Shown here in pieces: positions 8,762-18,567 of a DNA stretch of 64,000 nt. Source of the stretch: Mycobacterium sp. (GTDB lineage Bacteria > Actinomycetota > Actinomycetes > Mycobacteriales > Mycobacteriaceae); the NCBI GenBank assembly GCA_020438865.1, contig JAGQTU010000003.1, forward strand, positions 1-64,000. Reading direction: 5' to 3'. The notes beneath the pieces were generated by a model. That model was not told where the DNA came from. It saw only the letters and a list, made by a program, of their open reading frames with translations, and did not search any database. Numbering within the stretch: position 1 is the first letter of the stretch; each line of letters begins with the position of its first letter. A program made the translations under genes and the position numbers.

Positions 8762-9676
8762 GTGCTCACCGAGCACGGGGTCCAGATCGCCCCGCGCACG
8801 TTCTACGCGTGGGTCTCACGGGCGCCCTCGAAGCGTTCTCTGTGGGATGCGGCCATCACCGAGGTGCTGGCCGGCTTCTACGAACCCGATGAGCACGGCC
8901 GCAAGAAGCCGGAGTCGTTGTACGGGTCGGTGAAGATGTGGGCTCACCTGCAACGGGAGGGCTTCCCGGTGGCCAAGTCCACCGTGGAGCGCCTGATGCG
9001 ACGCAACGGCTGGCAGGGAGTCCGCCGCCAGAAGTCGGTACGCACCACTATCGCCGACCCGGCCGCCGAACGTGCGCCCGACCTCGTGGACCGCCAGTTC
9101 CGGGTGCCCACACCCAATGCGCTTCTGGTCGCCGACTTCACCTATGTCAAGCTCGTCACCGGGATGTTCGTCTACGTGGCGTTCGTCATCGACGCCTACG
9201 CCGGGGCCGTCATCGGATGGGAGGCCGCCGGCGTCAAGGCGACCCGATTCGTGGAGTCAGCGATCCGTCAAGCCGCTGCATTGCGCGCCCGGCAGGGCCA
9301 CCGCATCGACGGCGCCATTCACCACTCAGACGCCGGAAGTCAATACACTGCAATACATTTCGGTGAAACGCTATCGCTGTCCGGGTTGCGGCCATCGATA
9401 GGCAGTGTCGGCGATGCCTACGATAACGCCCTCGCCGAGACGACCATCGGGCTCTATAAGAACGAATGCATCCGCGCCGACTCGCCGTTCCGCCGCGGTC
9501 CGCTACGCAACCTCAGCGACGTCGAACTCATCACCGCCGACTACGTCAGTTGGTACAACCAACAGCCCCTCATGCACCGCCTCGGACGCATCCCACCCGC
9601 CGAAGCAGAAGCCCGCTACTACGATCAACTCGACGCCCGCCAAACGGCCGGCTCACAGAACCCCGAGGGTGCATGA
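8762..9676 (+). CDS. IS3-family transposase OrfB, 304 aa
   Basis: This is the integrase-core DDE domain: D in LLVADFTYVKL (~122), D in IHHSDAGSQYT (~195), E in DNALAETTIGLYKNE (~230), with the usual closing YNQQPLMHRLGRIPPAEAE. The N-terminal part is the HTH_21-type region (LYGSVKMWAHLQREG). The GTG at 8762 is a nominal start; translation is probably by frameshift from OrfA. The reading frame is intact. Confidence 0.9.
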   Translation: MLTEHGVQIAPRTFYAWVSRAPSKRSLWDAAITEVLAGFYEPDEHGRKKPESLYGSVKMWAHLQREGFPVAKSTVERLMRRNGWQGVRRQKSVRTTIADPAAERAPDLVDRQFRVPTPNALLVADFTYVKLVTGMFVYVAFVIDAYAGAVIGWEAAGVKATRFVESAIRQAAALRARQGHRIDGAIHHSDAGSQYTAIHFGETLSLSGLRPSIGSVGDAYDNALAETTIGLYKNECIRADSPFRRGPLRNLSDVELITADYVSWYNQQPLMHRLGRIPPAEAEARYYDQLDARQTAGSQNPEGA

Positions 9677-9734
9677 AACTCGGGATGGTTCAGCTGCGAT
9701 TTTCACGTCGGGTTGGTCGGCGTGGAGGTTGGGA

Positions 9735-11270
9735 GTGGCGAGGTCACGCGTGGAGTTGTTCGAGCAAATTCGTCGGGATCGGCGGCTGGAGGGCGTATCG
9801 ATTCGGGAGCTGGCGGGGCGGCATCGAGTGCATCGGCGCACTGTGCGACAGGCACTGGCGTCGCCGCTGCCGCCGCCGCGCAAGCAGTATCCGGAACGGC
9901 GCCGGCCGGCGATTGACCCGTGGGCAGCCATCGTTGATGGCTGGCTGCTGGGCGATCGGGCGGCGCCGAAGAAGCAGCGGCATACGGCGCGCCGGATTTG
10001 GCAGCGGCTGGTCGCCGAATACGGCGCCCAATGTTCGGAGGTCACCGTGTCCCGGTATGTGGCGCGACGGCGAATCGAGTTGGGACTCAACAAAGTTGAG
10101 GTGTCGATCCCTCAGATCCATGAGCCCGGTGCTGAGGCCGAGGTGGACTTCGGTGAGTTCTGGATACGTATCGGTGGCGAATTGGTGAAGTGCTGGATGT
10201 TCGTCATGCGCCTGTCGTGTTCGGGTCGCGCCTTCCACGTCGCGTTTACCACCCAGGGCCAGGAGGCGTTTCTGCAGGGCCACGTGTTGGCCTTCGCTCA
10301 TTTCGGCGGTGTGCCGGGCCGCATCCGCTACGACAACCTCAAGCCCGCGGTGGTCAAGGTGCTCAAGGGCCGCAACCGCACCGAGTCGGATCGCTTCGTT
10401 GCCCTGCGCAGCCACTATGGCTTCGACTCATTTTTTTGCCGGCCAGGCAAGGACGGCGCGCACGAGAAAGGCGGTGTGGAAGGTGAAATCGGGCGATTCC
10501 GCCGCAGGCACCTCGTCCCGGTGCCTGACGTTCTATCTCTGGGTGAGCTCAATCGCAGCATCGCCGCCGGTGATCTTCTCGATGACGCGCGGGTCATTAC
10601 CGGACGGTGCCACACCGTGGCCGAGGCGTTCGCCGTAGAGCTGCCCACTTTGCAGCCGCTGCCCGAGGAGCCGTTTGATCCGGCTCTGCTGCTGCGCTCC
10701 CGGGTGGATCTACGGGCACGGGTGTGCGTGCGACAGTGCTACTACTCGGTTCCGGCCCGTTACGCGGGCCGCCGGCTGGCCGTGCGGTTAACGGCGACCA
10801 CCGTCGAGGTATTCGACGCCGGGCACCTGGTCGCTCGCCATGAGCGCGCGGCGGGCCGCTACGTCGAGGTACTCGTGCTCGATCACTATCTTGAGATTCT
10901 CAAGACCAAACCGGGTGCTCTGCCCGGTGCGACGGCGTTGGCGCAGGCCAAAGCGACCGGCGCGTTCACCGCCCCGCACCAACGCTACTGGGAGGTCGCC
11001 CGCCGCGCCCGCGGCGACTCGGCCGGAACGCGAGCCTTGATCGAGGTGTTGCTCGCGCACCGCACGCTGCCCCGCGCCGCGCTCGATGTCGCCATGCGCG
11101 GGGCCATTGAAACAAATCTGGTTGACCCGCAGGTGGTGTTGATCGAAGCGCGCCGACAGAGCGGCGATCACGCAGATGCAGTCACCCCGATCGGGGCGTG
11201 GACACGCTATGACCGGCCGGCCCCGACCTTGACCGCCTACGACGAGTTGCTCACCGGAAGCGAGGGCTGA
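9735..11270 (+). CDS. istA: IS21-family transposase IstA, 511 aa
   Basis: GTG 9735 is preceded by GGAGG; the frame open back to 9405 is antisense-like filler overlapping OrfB. An N-terminal helix-turn-helix (VSIRELAGRHRVHRRTVRQAL) leads into a DDE core with D in EAEVDFGEFWI, D in RYDNLKPAVVKV and E in KGGVEGEIGRFRRRHL. A Mu-transposase-like C-terminal domain follows (ARVCVRQCYYSVPARYAGRRLAVR). Length is normal. The stop is 1 nt before istB. Confidence 0.92.
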   Translation: MARSRVELFEQIRRDRRLEGVSIRELAGRHRVHRRTVRQALASPLPPPRKQYPERRRPAIDPWAAIVDGWLLGDRAAPKKQRHTARRIWQRLVAEYGAQCSEVTVSRYVARRRIELGLNKVEVSIPQIHEPGAEAEVDFGEFWIRIGGELVKCWMFVMRLSCSGRAFHVAFTTQGQEAFLQGHVLAFAHFGGVPGRIRYDNLKPAVVKVLKGRNRTESDRFVALRSHYGFDSFFCRPGKDGAHEKGGVEGEIGRFRRRHLVPVPDVLSLGELNRSIAAGDLLDDARVITGRCHTVAEAFAVELPTLQPLPEEPFDPALLLRSRVDLRARVCVRQCYYSVPARYAGRRLAVRLTATTVEVFDAGHLVARHERAAGRYVEVLVLDHYLEILKTKPGALPGATALAQAKATGAFTAPHQRYWEVARRARGDSAGTRALIEVLLAHRTLPRAALDVAMRGAIETNLVDPQVVLIEARRQSGDHADAVTPIGAWTRYDRPAPTLTAYDELLTGSEG

Positions 11271-11271
11271 G

Positions 11272-12051
11272 ATGGGCACCCGCAGCGACCAAGCCGCCCA
11301 AGCCGCCATCGGCGCGGCCGCCCGCGAACTGCGACTGCCCACCATCCGCACCGAAGCCACCCGCCTCGCCGACATCGCGGCCCGTGAACACCAGTCCTAT
11401 CTTGTGTTCCTTGCCGAGTTGCTCGCCGCCGAAGTCGACGACCGCACTGAGCGGCGCCGCCACCGCCGAATCACCGAAGCCAAATTCCCTCGTATCAAAC
11501 AGCTTTCCGAGTTCAACGTCGACGCCGTGCCTACTATCGAACCGGCCCAGCTCGCGACGCTGGCCTCCGGTGCCTACCTCGAGGCCGGCGAGCCGGTAGT
11601 GCTACTTGGTGACAGCGGCACCGGCAAGACACATCTACTGATCGGCTTAGGGTTGGCGGCCTGCGAACAAGGACGCAGAGTTCGCTACGCCACCACCGCC
11701 CAACTGGTCAACGAGCTTGTCGAGGCCGCCGACGAACGGGTCCTTTCCCGCGTGGTAGCGCGCTACGGCCGCCTCGACCTGCTGCTGCTTGATGAAGTCG
11801 GCTACGTTCAAATCGATTCGCGCGGGGCCGAACTGCTTTTCCAGATCATCACGGAGCGGGAAGAGCGCGCAAGTATCGCGCTGGCGAGCAGTTTGCCATT
11901 CAGCGAATGGGGATCGGTCTTCCCCGACCCGCGGCTGGTCGCTGCGATCGTCGACCGAATTACGTTTAACGCGCACATCCTCGAAACCGGCACCGATTCC
12001 TACCGGCTCCGCACTTCCAAGACCGCGTCACCACGGAAACGGGCACGCTGA
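11272..12051 (+). CDS. istB: IS21-family helper ATPase IstB, 259 aa
   Basis: A DnaC-like AAA+ ATPase with Walker A GDSGTGKTH (~107-115), Walker B LLLLDEVGY (~168) and sensor region ALASSLPFSEW. IstB assembles on DNA and directs IstA to targets. ATG 11272 directly follows the istA stop, indicating translational coupling. Complete. Confidence 0.92.
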   Translation: MGTRSDQAAQAAIGAAARELRLPTIRTEATRLADIAAREHQSYLVFLAELLAAEVDDRTERRRHRRITEAKFPRIKQLSEFNVDAVPTIEPAQLATLASGAYLEAGEPVVLLGDSGTGKTHLLIGLGLAACEQGRRVRYATTAQLVNELVEAADERVLSRVVARYGRLDLLLLDEVGYVQIDSRGAELLFQIITEREERASIALASSLPFSEWGSVFPDPRLVAAIVDRITFNAHILETGTDSYRLRTSKTASPRKRAR

Positions 12052-12356
12052 TCAACACCCGCTGCCTGTGATCAAAGGAGTCGTGCTCAGTTGTGCGGTA
12101 GGGGTTCTCCATGGCGGAGCCGAGATCTCTCGAACGGCCCGCTGCCGGCCACGGACCTTCGGCTGCGCCGCAGTTCGCGCTTAGTGTGCGGCGTGAATGC
12201 CAGCGTCGTTGAGGGCCACGCCGCGTGGCCTCGTTGCGCGGTGGTGTGGCATGCCAAATCCTCATGCAACCGGGACTTTCGTCCCTAGCGGTCAGCACCG
12301 CGCTCCGGCGACTCTGAAGTCGTAAGAACCGCTACACACGGAGAGCAGTGAGGACC
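12052..12356. other. Upstream region of the acg-like gene
   Basis: No gene is seen in these 305 bases. It contains the right border of the IS21 element, a GC-rich palindrome (GCCACG/CGTGGC, 12211-12232) and a DosR-type box at 12272-12285. Confidence 0.5.
12272..12285 (+). promoter_or_regulatory. DosR/DevR box upstream of acg-like gene
   Basis: GGGACTTTCGTCCC matches the core of the DosR consensus (GGGACT-WW-AGTCCC type palindrome). It lies 72 bases before the ATG of the acg-like gene, a usual distance. In M. tuberculosis acg (Rv2032) is a DosR target, which supports the call. Confidence 0.8.
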
Positions 12357-13121
12357 ATGAACGCTCGCTTCCCGGATCACGACACGATCCACACCGCGTT
12401 GTCGCTCGCCACCCGGGCGCCGTCGATCCATAATTCCCAACCCTGGCGGTGGCGGGTGGGCACCCAGAGTCTGCATCTGTATGCCGATCCGGACCGGCGT
12501 CTGCCCAACACCGATCCGGACAGCCGCGATCTGCTGCTGAGTTGTGGCGCATCGCTGAATCACGCAGTCGTCGCGCTGGCGGCACTCGGATGGCAGACCA
12601 AGGTGCACCGGTTGCCCAACCCCGCGGACCCGGACCATCTGGCGGCCATCGAGGTTTATCGCCACCCCGCCAGTGACCTTGACGTGGTGTTGGCGGCGGC
12701 GATACCGAGGCGACGCACCGACCGCCGGCGCTACAACGCGTGGTGCGTTCCGGACACCGACGTAGCGCTGATGGGTGCTCGCGCGGCGCGCGCCGGGGTG
12801 ATGTTGCGGCAAGTCGCCTTGCTTCCGAAGCTGCAACGCATTGTGGCCCAAGCCGTTTGGCGTCATGCAACAGATCATGACTATCTCGTTGAGTTGTCGA
12901 CGTGGAGCGGCCGACACGCGGCGTTGGCGGGTGTGCCGGCCCGAAACACACCGCAGTCGGATCCGACCGCCCCGATTCCGGGTCGGTTGTTCGCCGGGCC
13001 CAACTCGGCAGCGCCGCCGGGCGAACCAAGGGCGCGATCTCGACCCGGCAAGATTTCGCTGAAGAACGCGGCGTTATCGGCGAGGTGCCGCTGTTCATCG
13101 TCGGGCAGATCGGTTTCGTAG
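12357..13121 (+). pseudogene. Acg-like nitroreductase, 3'-truncated
   Basis: The N-terminal half is a clear Acg family sequence ([39 protein letters not shown]). Homology ends after GVPARNTPQSDPTAPIPGRLFAG at about 13000, roughly residue 215 of the usual ~330. The FMN-binding C-terminal half is missing. The remaining ~40 codons are the antisense of the ferredoxin gene on the other strand. ATG 12357 is preferred over GTG 12348. It is DosR-box driven but probably not a working enzyme. Confidence 0.75.
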
Positions 13122-13288
13122 TAGATCGCCCCAGCCTCGCACGCCAGTTTGCACGCGCCGCAATCCACGCACTCATCGGGATTGATGTACAGGGACCTGT
13201 TGCCTTCATAGATGCAATCCACCGGGCACTCCTGCACACACGACTTGTGCATCACGTCCACACATGCACTGCTGATCACATAGGTCAT
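12881..13288 (-). pseudogene. FdxA-like 7Fe ferredoxin with foreign C-terminus
   Basis: ATG 13288 begins MTYVISSACVDVMHKSCVQE. The Cys pattern for a 3Fe-4S plus 4Fe-4S ferredoxin is intact (CVDVMHKSCVQECPVDC and CVDCGACKLACEAGA). Compared with the second copy at 19190-19534, the sequence agrees up to [12 protein letters not shown] and then diverges into ~39 residues that are the antisense of the acg-like gene. The cluster-binding part is complete, so a functional ferredoxin with a replaced tail is possible. Confidence 0.7.
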
Positions 13289-13347
13289 GGCCGCAGTGTA
13301 AAGATCTCGCACCGTCGACATCTGCGGCCGAAGGCCTTCTCATTGTG

Positions 13348-13362
13348 AGGACCAAGGGCCTT
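13348..13362 (-). promoter_or_regulatory. Candidate DosR box upstream of ferredoxin
   Basis: AGGACCAAGGGCCTT is an imperfect palindrome like weaker DosR sites, 60 bases upstream of the ferredoxin ATG at 13288. M. tuberculosis fdxA (Rv2007c) is DosR-regulated, which supports the idea. Confidence 0.5.
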
Positions 13363-13400
13363 AGCGGCATGTCTCGTTGCGTTTGGGGTGGGGGCTTGGG

Positions 13401-13811
13401 CTAGCTGGGGAGGAATGATCCCCTGCTGCCGGTTCCGCCGATGACAAAGTCGGGGTCAATGACGCTGGGCACCACCATGTAGGTTTCCCGGAGTCTCACC
13501 CCGAGTGTGACCAGTCGCATCCATAGCACTGGATCGGCTTGTTCTGTGCCGAAGTGCAAGCCGAATCTCGGCCCGGTGAGCACGAATTGGATGCTGCCCG
13601 CATCGGCGGGGCTGGCGACGGCCGTCAAGGCAGCTGGGCCCGGTTCAAGGCGGTACGTCTGGTGTGGTCGAAGTTGTTTGATGGCCGCTTGAGGTGAGTC
13701 GTCGTCCTCGACGTCCTCGACGGTGTAGCCGGACTCCCTTAGCTGTTCGATGACCTCGGGCAGTGCTGCTTTCCATAAGTCGTCAAGGGAGATGGTCGTT
13801 TTGAGGGTCAT
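13401..13811 (-). CDS. Hypothetical protein, 136 aa
   Basis: It starts at ATG 13811 (MTLKTTISLDDLWKAALPEV). A helical N-terminus with an acidic patch (EDVEDDDS) is followed by a beta-rich C-terminal part (SIQFVLTGPRFGLHFG). No signal or membrane segment, and no family recognised. It stands alone between the ferredoxin and ctaD, on the same strand as both. Confidence 0.55.
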   Translation of the reverse strand: MTLKTTISLDDLWKAALPEVIEQLRESGYTVEDVEDDDSPQAAIKQLRPHQTYRLEPGPAALTAVASPADAGSIQFVLTGPRFGLHFGTEQADPVLWMRLVTLGVRLRETYMVVPSVIDPDFVIGGTGSRGSFLPS

Positions 13812-14077
13812 GAGACGGAGAAGTTGATCATGGCGCGCTACTCCTGTGACGCCGCAGGGCAAGTCAGCGGGTGTCCGCTGGATGGTTCGCTCGGTGTCCG
13901 CGCCGCTGGGGCGCCGACCGGAGGGTGGCGCTACTTGCTTAACGCCGCGGCTGCAATTGGGCGGCGCCGCCTGGCAACCAACAGGGCTGCAGCCTGCCCT
14001 CCGCGCAAGTTGAGATTACGCCACGACATGGAAACGAGCAGTGCTTCGCTGCGGATCCGACCACACGCCGTGGACCA

Positions 14078-15808
14078 TCAGCTGGATTGGTCCACCGGCT
14101 TGGGCTCGGCCGGATGGTGGTCGCGGCCGACGTGCGCCTCGGCGCGCATCCGCTCCACGATGTGCGGGTAGTGCAACTCGAATGCGGGCCGCTCCGAACG
14201 GATGCGGGGCAGCTCGGTGAAGTTGTGCCGCGGCGGCGGGCAACTGGTCGCCCACTCCAGCGAGTTGCCGTAGCCCCACGGATCGTCGACGGTCACCGGC
14301 TCGCCGTAGCGCCAGCTCTTGAACACGTTCCAGGTGAACGGAATCACCGACACGCCAAGGGTGAACGCGCCGATCGTCGAGACGACATTGAGCCCCTGGA
14401 ACCCGTCGGTGGGCAGGTAGTCGGCATACCGGCGCGGCATACCTTCATCGCCGAGCCAGTGCTGCACCAGGAACGTGGTGTGAAAACCGATGAACGTCAG
14501 CCAGAAATGCAGCTTGCCCAGCCGCTCATCCAACAACCGGCCGGTCATCTTCGGGAACCAGAAATACACCCCGGCATAGGTGGCGAACACGATGGTGCCA
14601 AACAACACGTAATGGAAATGCGCCACAACGAAATACGAGTCGGTGACGTGGAAGTCCAGCGGGGGGCTTGCGAGCAGGACTCCGGTGAGGCCGCCGGCCA
14701 GGAAGGTGACCATGAACCCCACGGCGAACAGCATGGGTGACTCGAAGGTCAACTGGCCCCTCCACGAGGTGCCGGTCCAGTTGAAGAACTTGATCCCTGT
14801 GGGCACCGCGATCAGGAACGTCATGAACGAGAAGAACGGCAAAAGCACCGCGCCGGTGGCGAACATGTGGTGCGCCCACACCGCCACCGACAGCGCCGCG
14901 ATGCTCATCGTCGCGTAGATCAGCGTGGTGTAGCCGAAGATCGGCTTGCGAGAAAACACCGGAATGACTTCGGTGACGATGCCAAAGAACGGCAAAGCAA
15001 TGCTATACACCTCGGGGTGGCCGAAGAACCAGAACAGGTGCTGCCACAACAACACACCGCCGTTGGCCGGGTCGTAGATGTGGGCGCCGAGGTGGCGGTC
15101 AGCGGCCAGCCCGAACAGTGCGGCGGTCAGCAGCGGAAAGACCATCAACACCAGGATGGAAGTGACCAGGATGTTCCAGGTGAAGATCGGCATCCGGAAC
15201 ATCGTCATTCCCGGTGCGCGCATGCACACCACCGTGGTGATCATGTTGACCGCGCCCAGGATCGTGCCCAAGCCGCCCACACCCAGCCCGAGGATCCACA
15301 AGTCGCCACCGGATCCGGGGCTGTGAATGGCATCCGACAACGGGGTGTAGGCGGTCCAGCCGAAATCGGCGGCGCCGCCGGGAGTGATGAAGCCGGATAG
15401 GGCGATCAGGGCGCCGAACACAAACAACCAAAACGACAACGCGTTCAGCCGCGGGAAGGCGACGTCGGGTGCGCCGATCTGCAGCGGCAGCACCAGGTTT
15501 GCGAACCCGAACACAATCGGGGTCGCATAGAACAACAGCATCGCGGTGCCGTGCATGGTGAACAGCTGGTTGAACTGCTCGTTGGACAGGAACTGCAGCC
15601 CCGGCACGGCCAGCTCGGTGCGGATGAACAGCGCCATCAGCCCACCGATGAAGAAGAAGATGAAGCAGGCAACCATGTACATGATGCCGATCAGTTTGTG
15701 ATCGGTCGTGGTGACCAGCTTGTAGACCAGGTTGCCCTTCGGCCCCAGCCGCGCCGGGAACGGCCGGCGTGGCTTGAGTCCTTGCAGCGGGGGTGCTTCG
15801 GCGGTCAT
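14078..15808 (-). CDS. ctaD: Cytochrome c oxidase subunit I, 576 aa
   Basis: A full-length aa3-type subunit I with about 12 membrane helices. Visible ligands include the haem a His in [14 protein letters not shown], the CuB His-Tyr pair region [10 protein letters not shown], the His-His pair in [10 protein letters not shown] and the haem ligands in [14 protein letters not shown] 15808 has GGAGG five bases upstream. It is the proton-pumping catalytic subunit of the mycobacterial bcc-aa3 supercomplex and would need chromosomal subunits II-IV, since ctaC/ctaE are not here. A weak half DosR-like site (GGGAC at 15939) lies upstream. The plasmid copy may be an alternative or dosage version used under low oxygen. 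Confidence 0.93.
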   Translation of the reverse strand: MTAEAPPLQGLKPRRPFPARLGPKGNLVYKLVTTTDHKLIGIMYMVACFIFFFIGGLMALFIRTELAVPGLQFLSNEQFNQLFTMHGTAMLLFYATPIVFGFANLVLPLQIGAPDVAFPRLNALSFWLFVFGALIALSGFITPGGAADFGWTAYTPLSDAIHSPGSGGDLWILGLGVGGLGTILGAVNMITTVVCMRAPGMTMFRMPIFTWNILVTSILVLMVFPLLTAALFGLAADRHLGAHIYDPANGGVLLWQHLFWFFGHPEVYSIALPFFGIVTEVIPVFSRKPIFGYTTLIYATMSIAALSVAVWAHHMFATGAVLLPFFSFMTFLIAVPTGIKFFNWTGTSWRGQLTFESPMLFAVGFMVTFLAGGLTGVLLASPPLDFHVTDSYFVVAHFHYVLFGTIVFATYAGVYFWFPKMTGRLLDERLGKLHFWLTFIGFHTTFLVQHWLGDEGMPRRYADYLPTDGFQGLNVVSTIGAFTLGVSVIPFTWNVFKSWRYGEPVTVDDPWGYGNSLEWATSCPPPRHNFTELPRIRSERPAFELHYPHIVERMRAEAHVGRDHHPAEPKPVDQSS

Positions 15809-15981
15809 CAGGGCCTCCAGACCGGCACCGAGCGGTGTCGGTGTCCTGTGTGTCGTTCCGTCAGACGCGACCGCCGCCGGTTGGTCAGATGCGCCGGCCG
15901 CAGGCCGATGACTGCCATCATCGTCGCGCCGACGGCTAGGGACAACCGTTGACGTCGACTGTTCCCAGTCCGATGGCGTGG

Positions 15982-16998
15982 TTAGCTACGGAATTCGAGC
16001 ACCTCACCGAGCGGGCGGCGCGGCGTTGGCCGACCCTGCTGCTCATTGACCGGCGTCCTACCGACTCGGATCAACAGTTGAGGCAACCCGTGCTGTCCGG
16101 TGATCTGGCGGATGAGGTCGCGACTCGGGGAAACCTCGGTCACGTGGGTAAGGGTGCACGTGGCCAGACCAACGACGGTGCACTCGAGCAGCACCGCCGA
16201 TAACGCCTCACCGCAGCGCAAGACGTCAACTCGGTCGTCGTCGCGGGTGGACAGCACGAGGATCTTGGAGTGGTCCTGCTCGATCTGCGGGCGACGCCCG
16301 CCGTATCCGGCGGTCGGGAACGATCGTGCGACGTCGACCCGACCGGTCTCCGACGCCGCGACCCGCGAACTCGGCGGCACACCCTGGTCGAGTTCAAACG
16401 GTGATGTCCACCAACGTAATTCGGACTGATAGGTGGGATCGTGGCGTCGCAGCGCCTCGGTCAGTCGCGACGCGTCTGCAAGCTGTTCGCGGGCATCATC
16501 GGGCACCACATCAAGCGTCACGCCATGCGCGCCGAGCGCATTGCGAAGCTGCGACTCCAGAGCAGCCCAGTTCCTCGGGACGGCAAACGGTAATCGGTCG
16601 GTGCGGCGTCGCAGGATCGCCTCCGCGCGCAGGCGTTGAGCCTCTGTCGGCGTCGGAATCCGAGCCAAGTCGAGTCTCGCCAGGTGGTCCGGTTGGTCGG
16701 CATTCGGGAACCGGTCGGTGTGGGCGTCCCAGCCTGCCGCGGCCATCGCGACCCGGAGGTGATCGAGCACCGCTCCACAGCTCAACAGCAACTCCCGGCC
16801 GGAGGGATCAGCGGCCCCTAACAGCCGTTGACGGTCGGCGAACAGGTGAAGGCACGCGCCGTCGGCCACCCATCGCCAGGGTTGGCTGTTGTGCAACGAC
16901 GGCGCGCGGCAGGCCAGCATCACCGCGTCGTGGACCACGTGCCGTTGCGGCGCCAAAGGTGTCATCGCAACGACTAGCCTGTCAGACGCATCGGCCAT
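15982..16998 (-). CDS. Acg-like nitroreductase-family protein, 338 aa
   Basis: The length and order match the Acg/Rv2032 family: [15 protein letters not shown] near the N-terminus, [32 protein letters not shown], and a complete C-terminal half ending [24 protein letters not shown]. Acg-type proteins bind FMN but usually lack nitroreductase activity and may sequester flavin. ATG 16998 is chosen; ATG ~16965 (MTPLAPQ) is possible, and the open extension to 17322 is unlike the family. No clear DosR box was seen upstream. Confidence 0.8.
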   Translation of the reverse strand: MADASDRLVVAMTPLAPQRHVVHDAVMLACRAPSLHNSQPWRWVADGACLHLFADRQRLLGAADPSGRELLLSCGAVLDHLRVAMAAAGWDAHTDRFPNADQPDHLARLDLARIPTPTEAQRLRAEAILRRRTDRLPFAVPRNWAALESQLRNALGAHGVTLDVVPDDAREQLADASRLTEALRRHDPTYQSELRWWTSPFELDQGVPPSSRVAASETGRVDVARSFPTAGYGGRRPQIEQDHSKILVLSTRDDDRVDVLRCGEALSAVLLECTVVGLATCTLTHVTEVSPSRDLIRQITGQHGLPQLLIRVGRTPVNEQQGRPTPRRPLGEVLEFRS

Positions 16999-17262
16999 CG
17001 GGGCGTGCTTTCTGCGGGCAGCCACCGATGTCTTCCTAGACGCCGTAGGACGCCAATAACGGGTCAGCCTAGAACGACCCGGTGTCGTGTCGGTGGCGGC
17101 GATTTCGACGGTGCGTCGCACAAAACACATCGCGTCGAGGTGACGGCCTTCACCATGGCCGCTCGTTCGCTGTTGAACGACGCGATGGCTGCCACGGCGG
17201 CCTGTCACCGACCCCGGTGAGTCCGGACACCCCGACGGACCGACGCGTAGCGTTTGGAGGTG

Positions 17263-17734
17263 ATGTGCCACTACTGCGGGTGTCGAGAGATGCCGCTGCT
17301 GCGCGACTACATCGCCGAACACGAACGTGCCATCAACTCCGGCGGGGAGGCGGTGCGGGCCATCGATCGGGGCGACCTGGCCCAGGGCACGGCACCTGCT
17401 CGCTGAGATGGCGACCGAACTGGCCGCGCACTGGCTCGGCGAGGAAACCGGACTGTTCGCGGTGATGACGCGCGAGGAGCTCTACGCCGAGCACATCGCG
17501 CCACTGGTTCGCGAGCACCGCGAGCTAGCCGAACTGCTCGCCACGGTCGACATCTGCACAGCCGACGGCCAGCAGGCCATCCGCGACGCGGTGTCCGACC
17601 TGTATGAACACATCAGCAAGGAGGAGGACGGACTCTTCCCCGCCTCGCTGACCGCCCTCGACGGCGACGAGTGGGACGCATCGATCGACGCATGGCATGC
17701 CGCGCACCCAGGCAGACGCATGATCGCCCGGTGA
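17263..17734 (+). pseudogene. Hemerythrin-domain protein, frameshifted
   Basis: ATG 17263 after GGAGGTG begins MCHYCGCREMPLLRDYIAEHERAI and continues to about 17388. There the frame is lost (stop 17404-17406), and the continuation (RARHLLAEMATELAAHWLGEETGLFAVM...) is in another frame, open to 17734. One extra C in the CCC run near 17389 explains it. The joined protein has His residues of the HHE cation-binding fold (EHERA, HWLGEE, REHRELAE, EHISKEEDGLFPA). Such mycobacterial proteins bind O2 or NO with a di-iron centre. It is inactive unless this is a sequencing error or slippage occurs. Confidence 0.75.
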
Positions 17735-17780
17735 TTGAGTGCACCACCGGCCTACTCCACGAACGTGTCGCGCAGCGTGA

Positions 17781-18122
17781 TCACGCGCGCGGAAGCTGCG
17801 CAACGACCGTCAGCAAAATCGCCGAGTCCTCAACAGCTGTCAGCGCGTGCCGCTCGGATGGGATCGTTACATGATCGCCCGTCTTCCCTTCCCACGCATC
17901 AGATTTCGTGTGGAGGCGGACGTGGCCGCGTAGCACCTGAAGCGTCGCCTCGCCCGGGCTGTCGTGCTCAGCGAGCTCCTGCCCGGCCGCCAACGCCATT
18001 ACCGTCTGCCGCAATTCGTGATCGTGACCACCGTGAATGGTGTGCGCTGCCCGGCCGCTGTGCGCCGTGCGCGCCTCCGTCAGCTTCTCTTCGGCCATGT
18101 CGATCAGTGAAATTGATTCCAT
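17781..18122 (-). CDS. Cupin-domain protein, 113 aa
   Basis: ATG 18122 (MESISLIDMAEEKL) follows AGGAGA. A single small cupin barrel: ELAEHDSPGEATLQVLRGHVRL is motif 1-like and GDHVTIPSERHALTAVEDSAILL motif 2-like, with His ligands HD and RH. Probably a metal-binding sensor or stress protein. It is the last gene of the ferredoxin operon, 19 bases after the membrane protein gene. Confidence 0.75.
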   Translation of the reverse strand: MESISLIDMAEEKLTEARTAHSGRAAHTIHGGHDHELRQTVMALAAGQELAEHDSPGEATLQVLRGHVRLHTKSDAWEGKTGDHVTIPSERHALTAVEDSAILLTVVAQLPRA

Positions 18123-18141
18123 CTCGGGACATCTCTCCTGT

Positions 18142-18567
18142 TCAGCTGGACAGCAACAGTATTCCGCCGAGGGCAAGGCCGATCACCTTGACCACTTCGA
18201 GCAAAACGTACGCGTAATGCGCGCGCGAGCGGGACCCCTCGTCGCCCGCCAACACCGCATCCGAGCGGCGCGCCAACCGCGGTCGCACGCCCAGCAGCTG
18301 GGCGACCAACGCGACGACGGCGATCGCGAACGCCACGACGACGCTCACCCGCGGATGACCGGACGCCAAGGCGGCGAGGATGCCGACGGCCAGTAGCGAC
18401 TCAACGGTGTTGAGCGCACGAAAGACCATGCGCCCGATGCCCAGTCCGATCTGCAGCGTTACGCCCGGAGCCCGGAACTTCAGTGGCGCTTCCAGGAACG
18501 AGATGGCTGCCACCATGCCCAGCCAAACGAAGGTGAGAGCGACCGCGAACGCCGACGCAAGACTCAC
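18142..18567 (-). CDS. Four-helix membrane protein, 141 aa
   Basis: GTG 18567 overlaps the regulator stop as GTGA. Four hydrophobic helices alternate with short loops (SAFAVALTFVWLGMVAAI, LNTVESLLAVGILAAL, VSVVVAFAIAVVALVAQLL, YVLLEVVKVIGLALGGILLL). A conserved FLEAPLKFRAPGVTLQIGLGIGR loop follows helix 1, seen in small actinobacterial membrane proteins of unknown role. Operon membership suggests a link to redox or Fe-S stress. Confidence 0.7.
   Translation of the reverse strand: MSLASAFAVALTFVWLGMVAAISFLEAPLKFRAPGVTLQIGLGIGRMVFRALNTVESLLAVGILAALASGHPRVSVVVAFAIAVVALVAQLLGVRPRLARRSDAVLAGDEGSRSRAHYAYVLLEVVKVIGLALGGILLLSS

Larger units (their letters stand above)
8303..9700 (+). mobile_element. 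IS3-family insertion sequence
   Basis: OrfA and OrfB lie in overlapping -1 frames, typical of IS3. The left end is near the ACTCC-GAATTC motifs at 8302-8355. The right end lies between the OrfB stop at 9676 and the IS21 genes. Perfect terminal repeats could not be identified, so the borders are approximate. Confidence 0.65.
9690..12060 (+). mobile_element. IS21-family insertion sequence (istA-istB)
   Basis: A two-gene IS21 element begins immediately after the IS3 element. Terminal repeats were not identified with confidence; the ends are set just outside the two genes. Both genes are full length, so it may be active. Confidence 0.7.

Noticed and set aside
12902..13348. 148-codon plus-strand frame over the ferredoxin
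   Set aside because: Antisense of the Cys-rich ferredoxin; the minus frame has the complete cluster motifs.
15939..15953. DosR box upstream of ctaD
   Set aside because: Only one half (GGGAC) matches; the other half (GTTGAC) does not.
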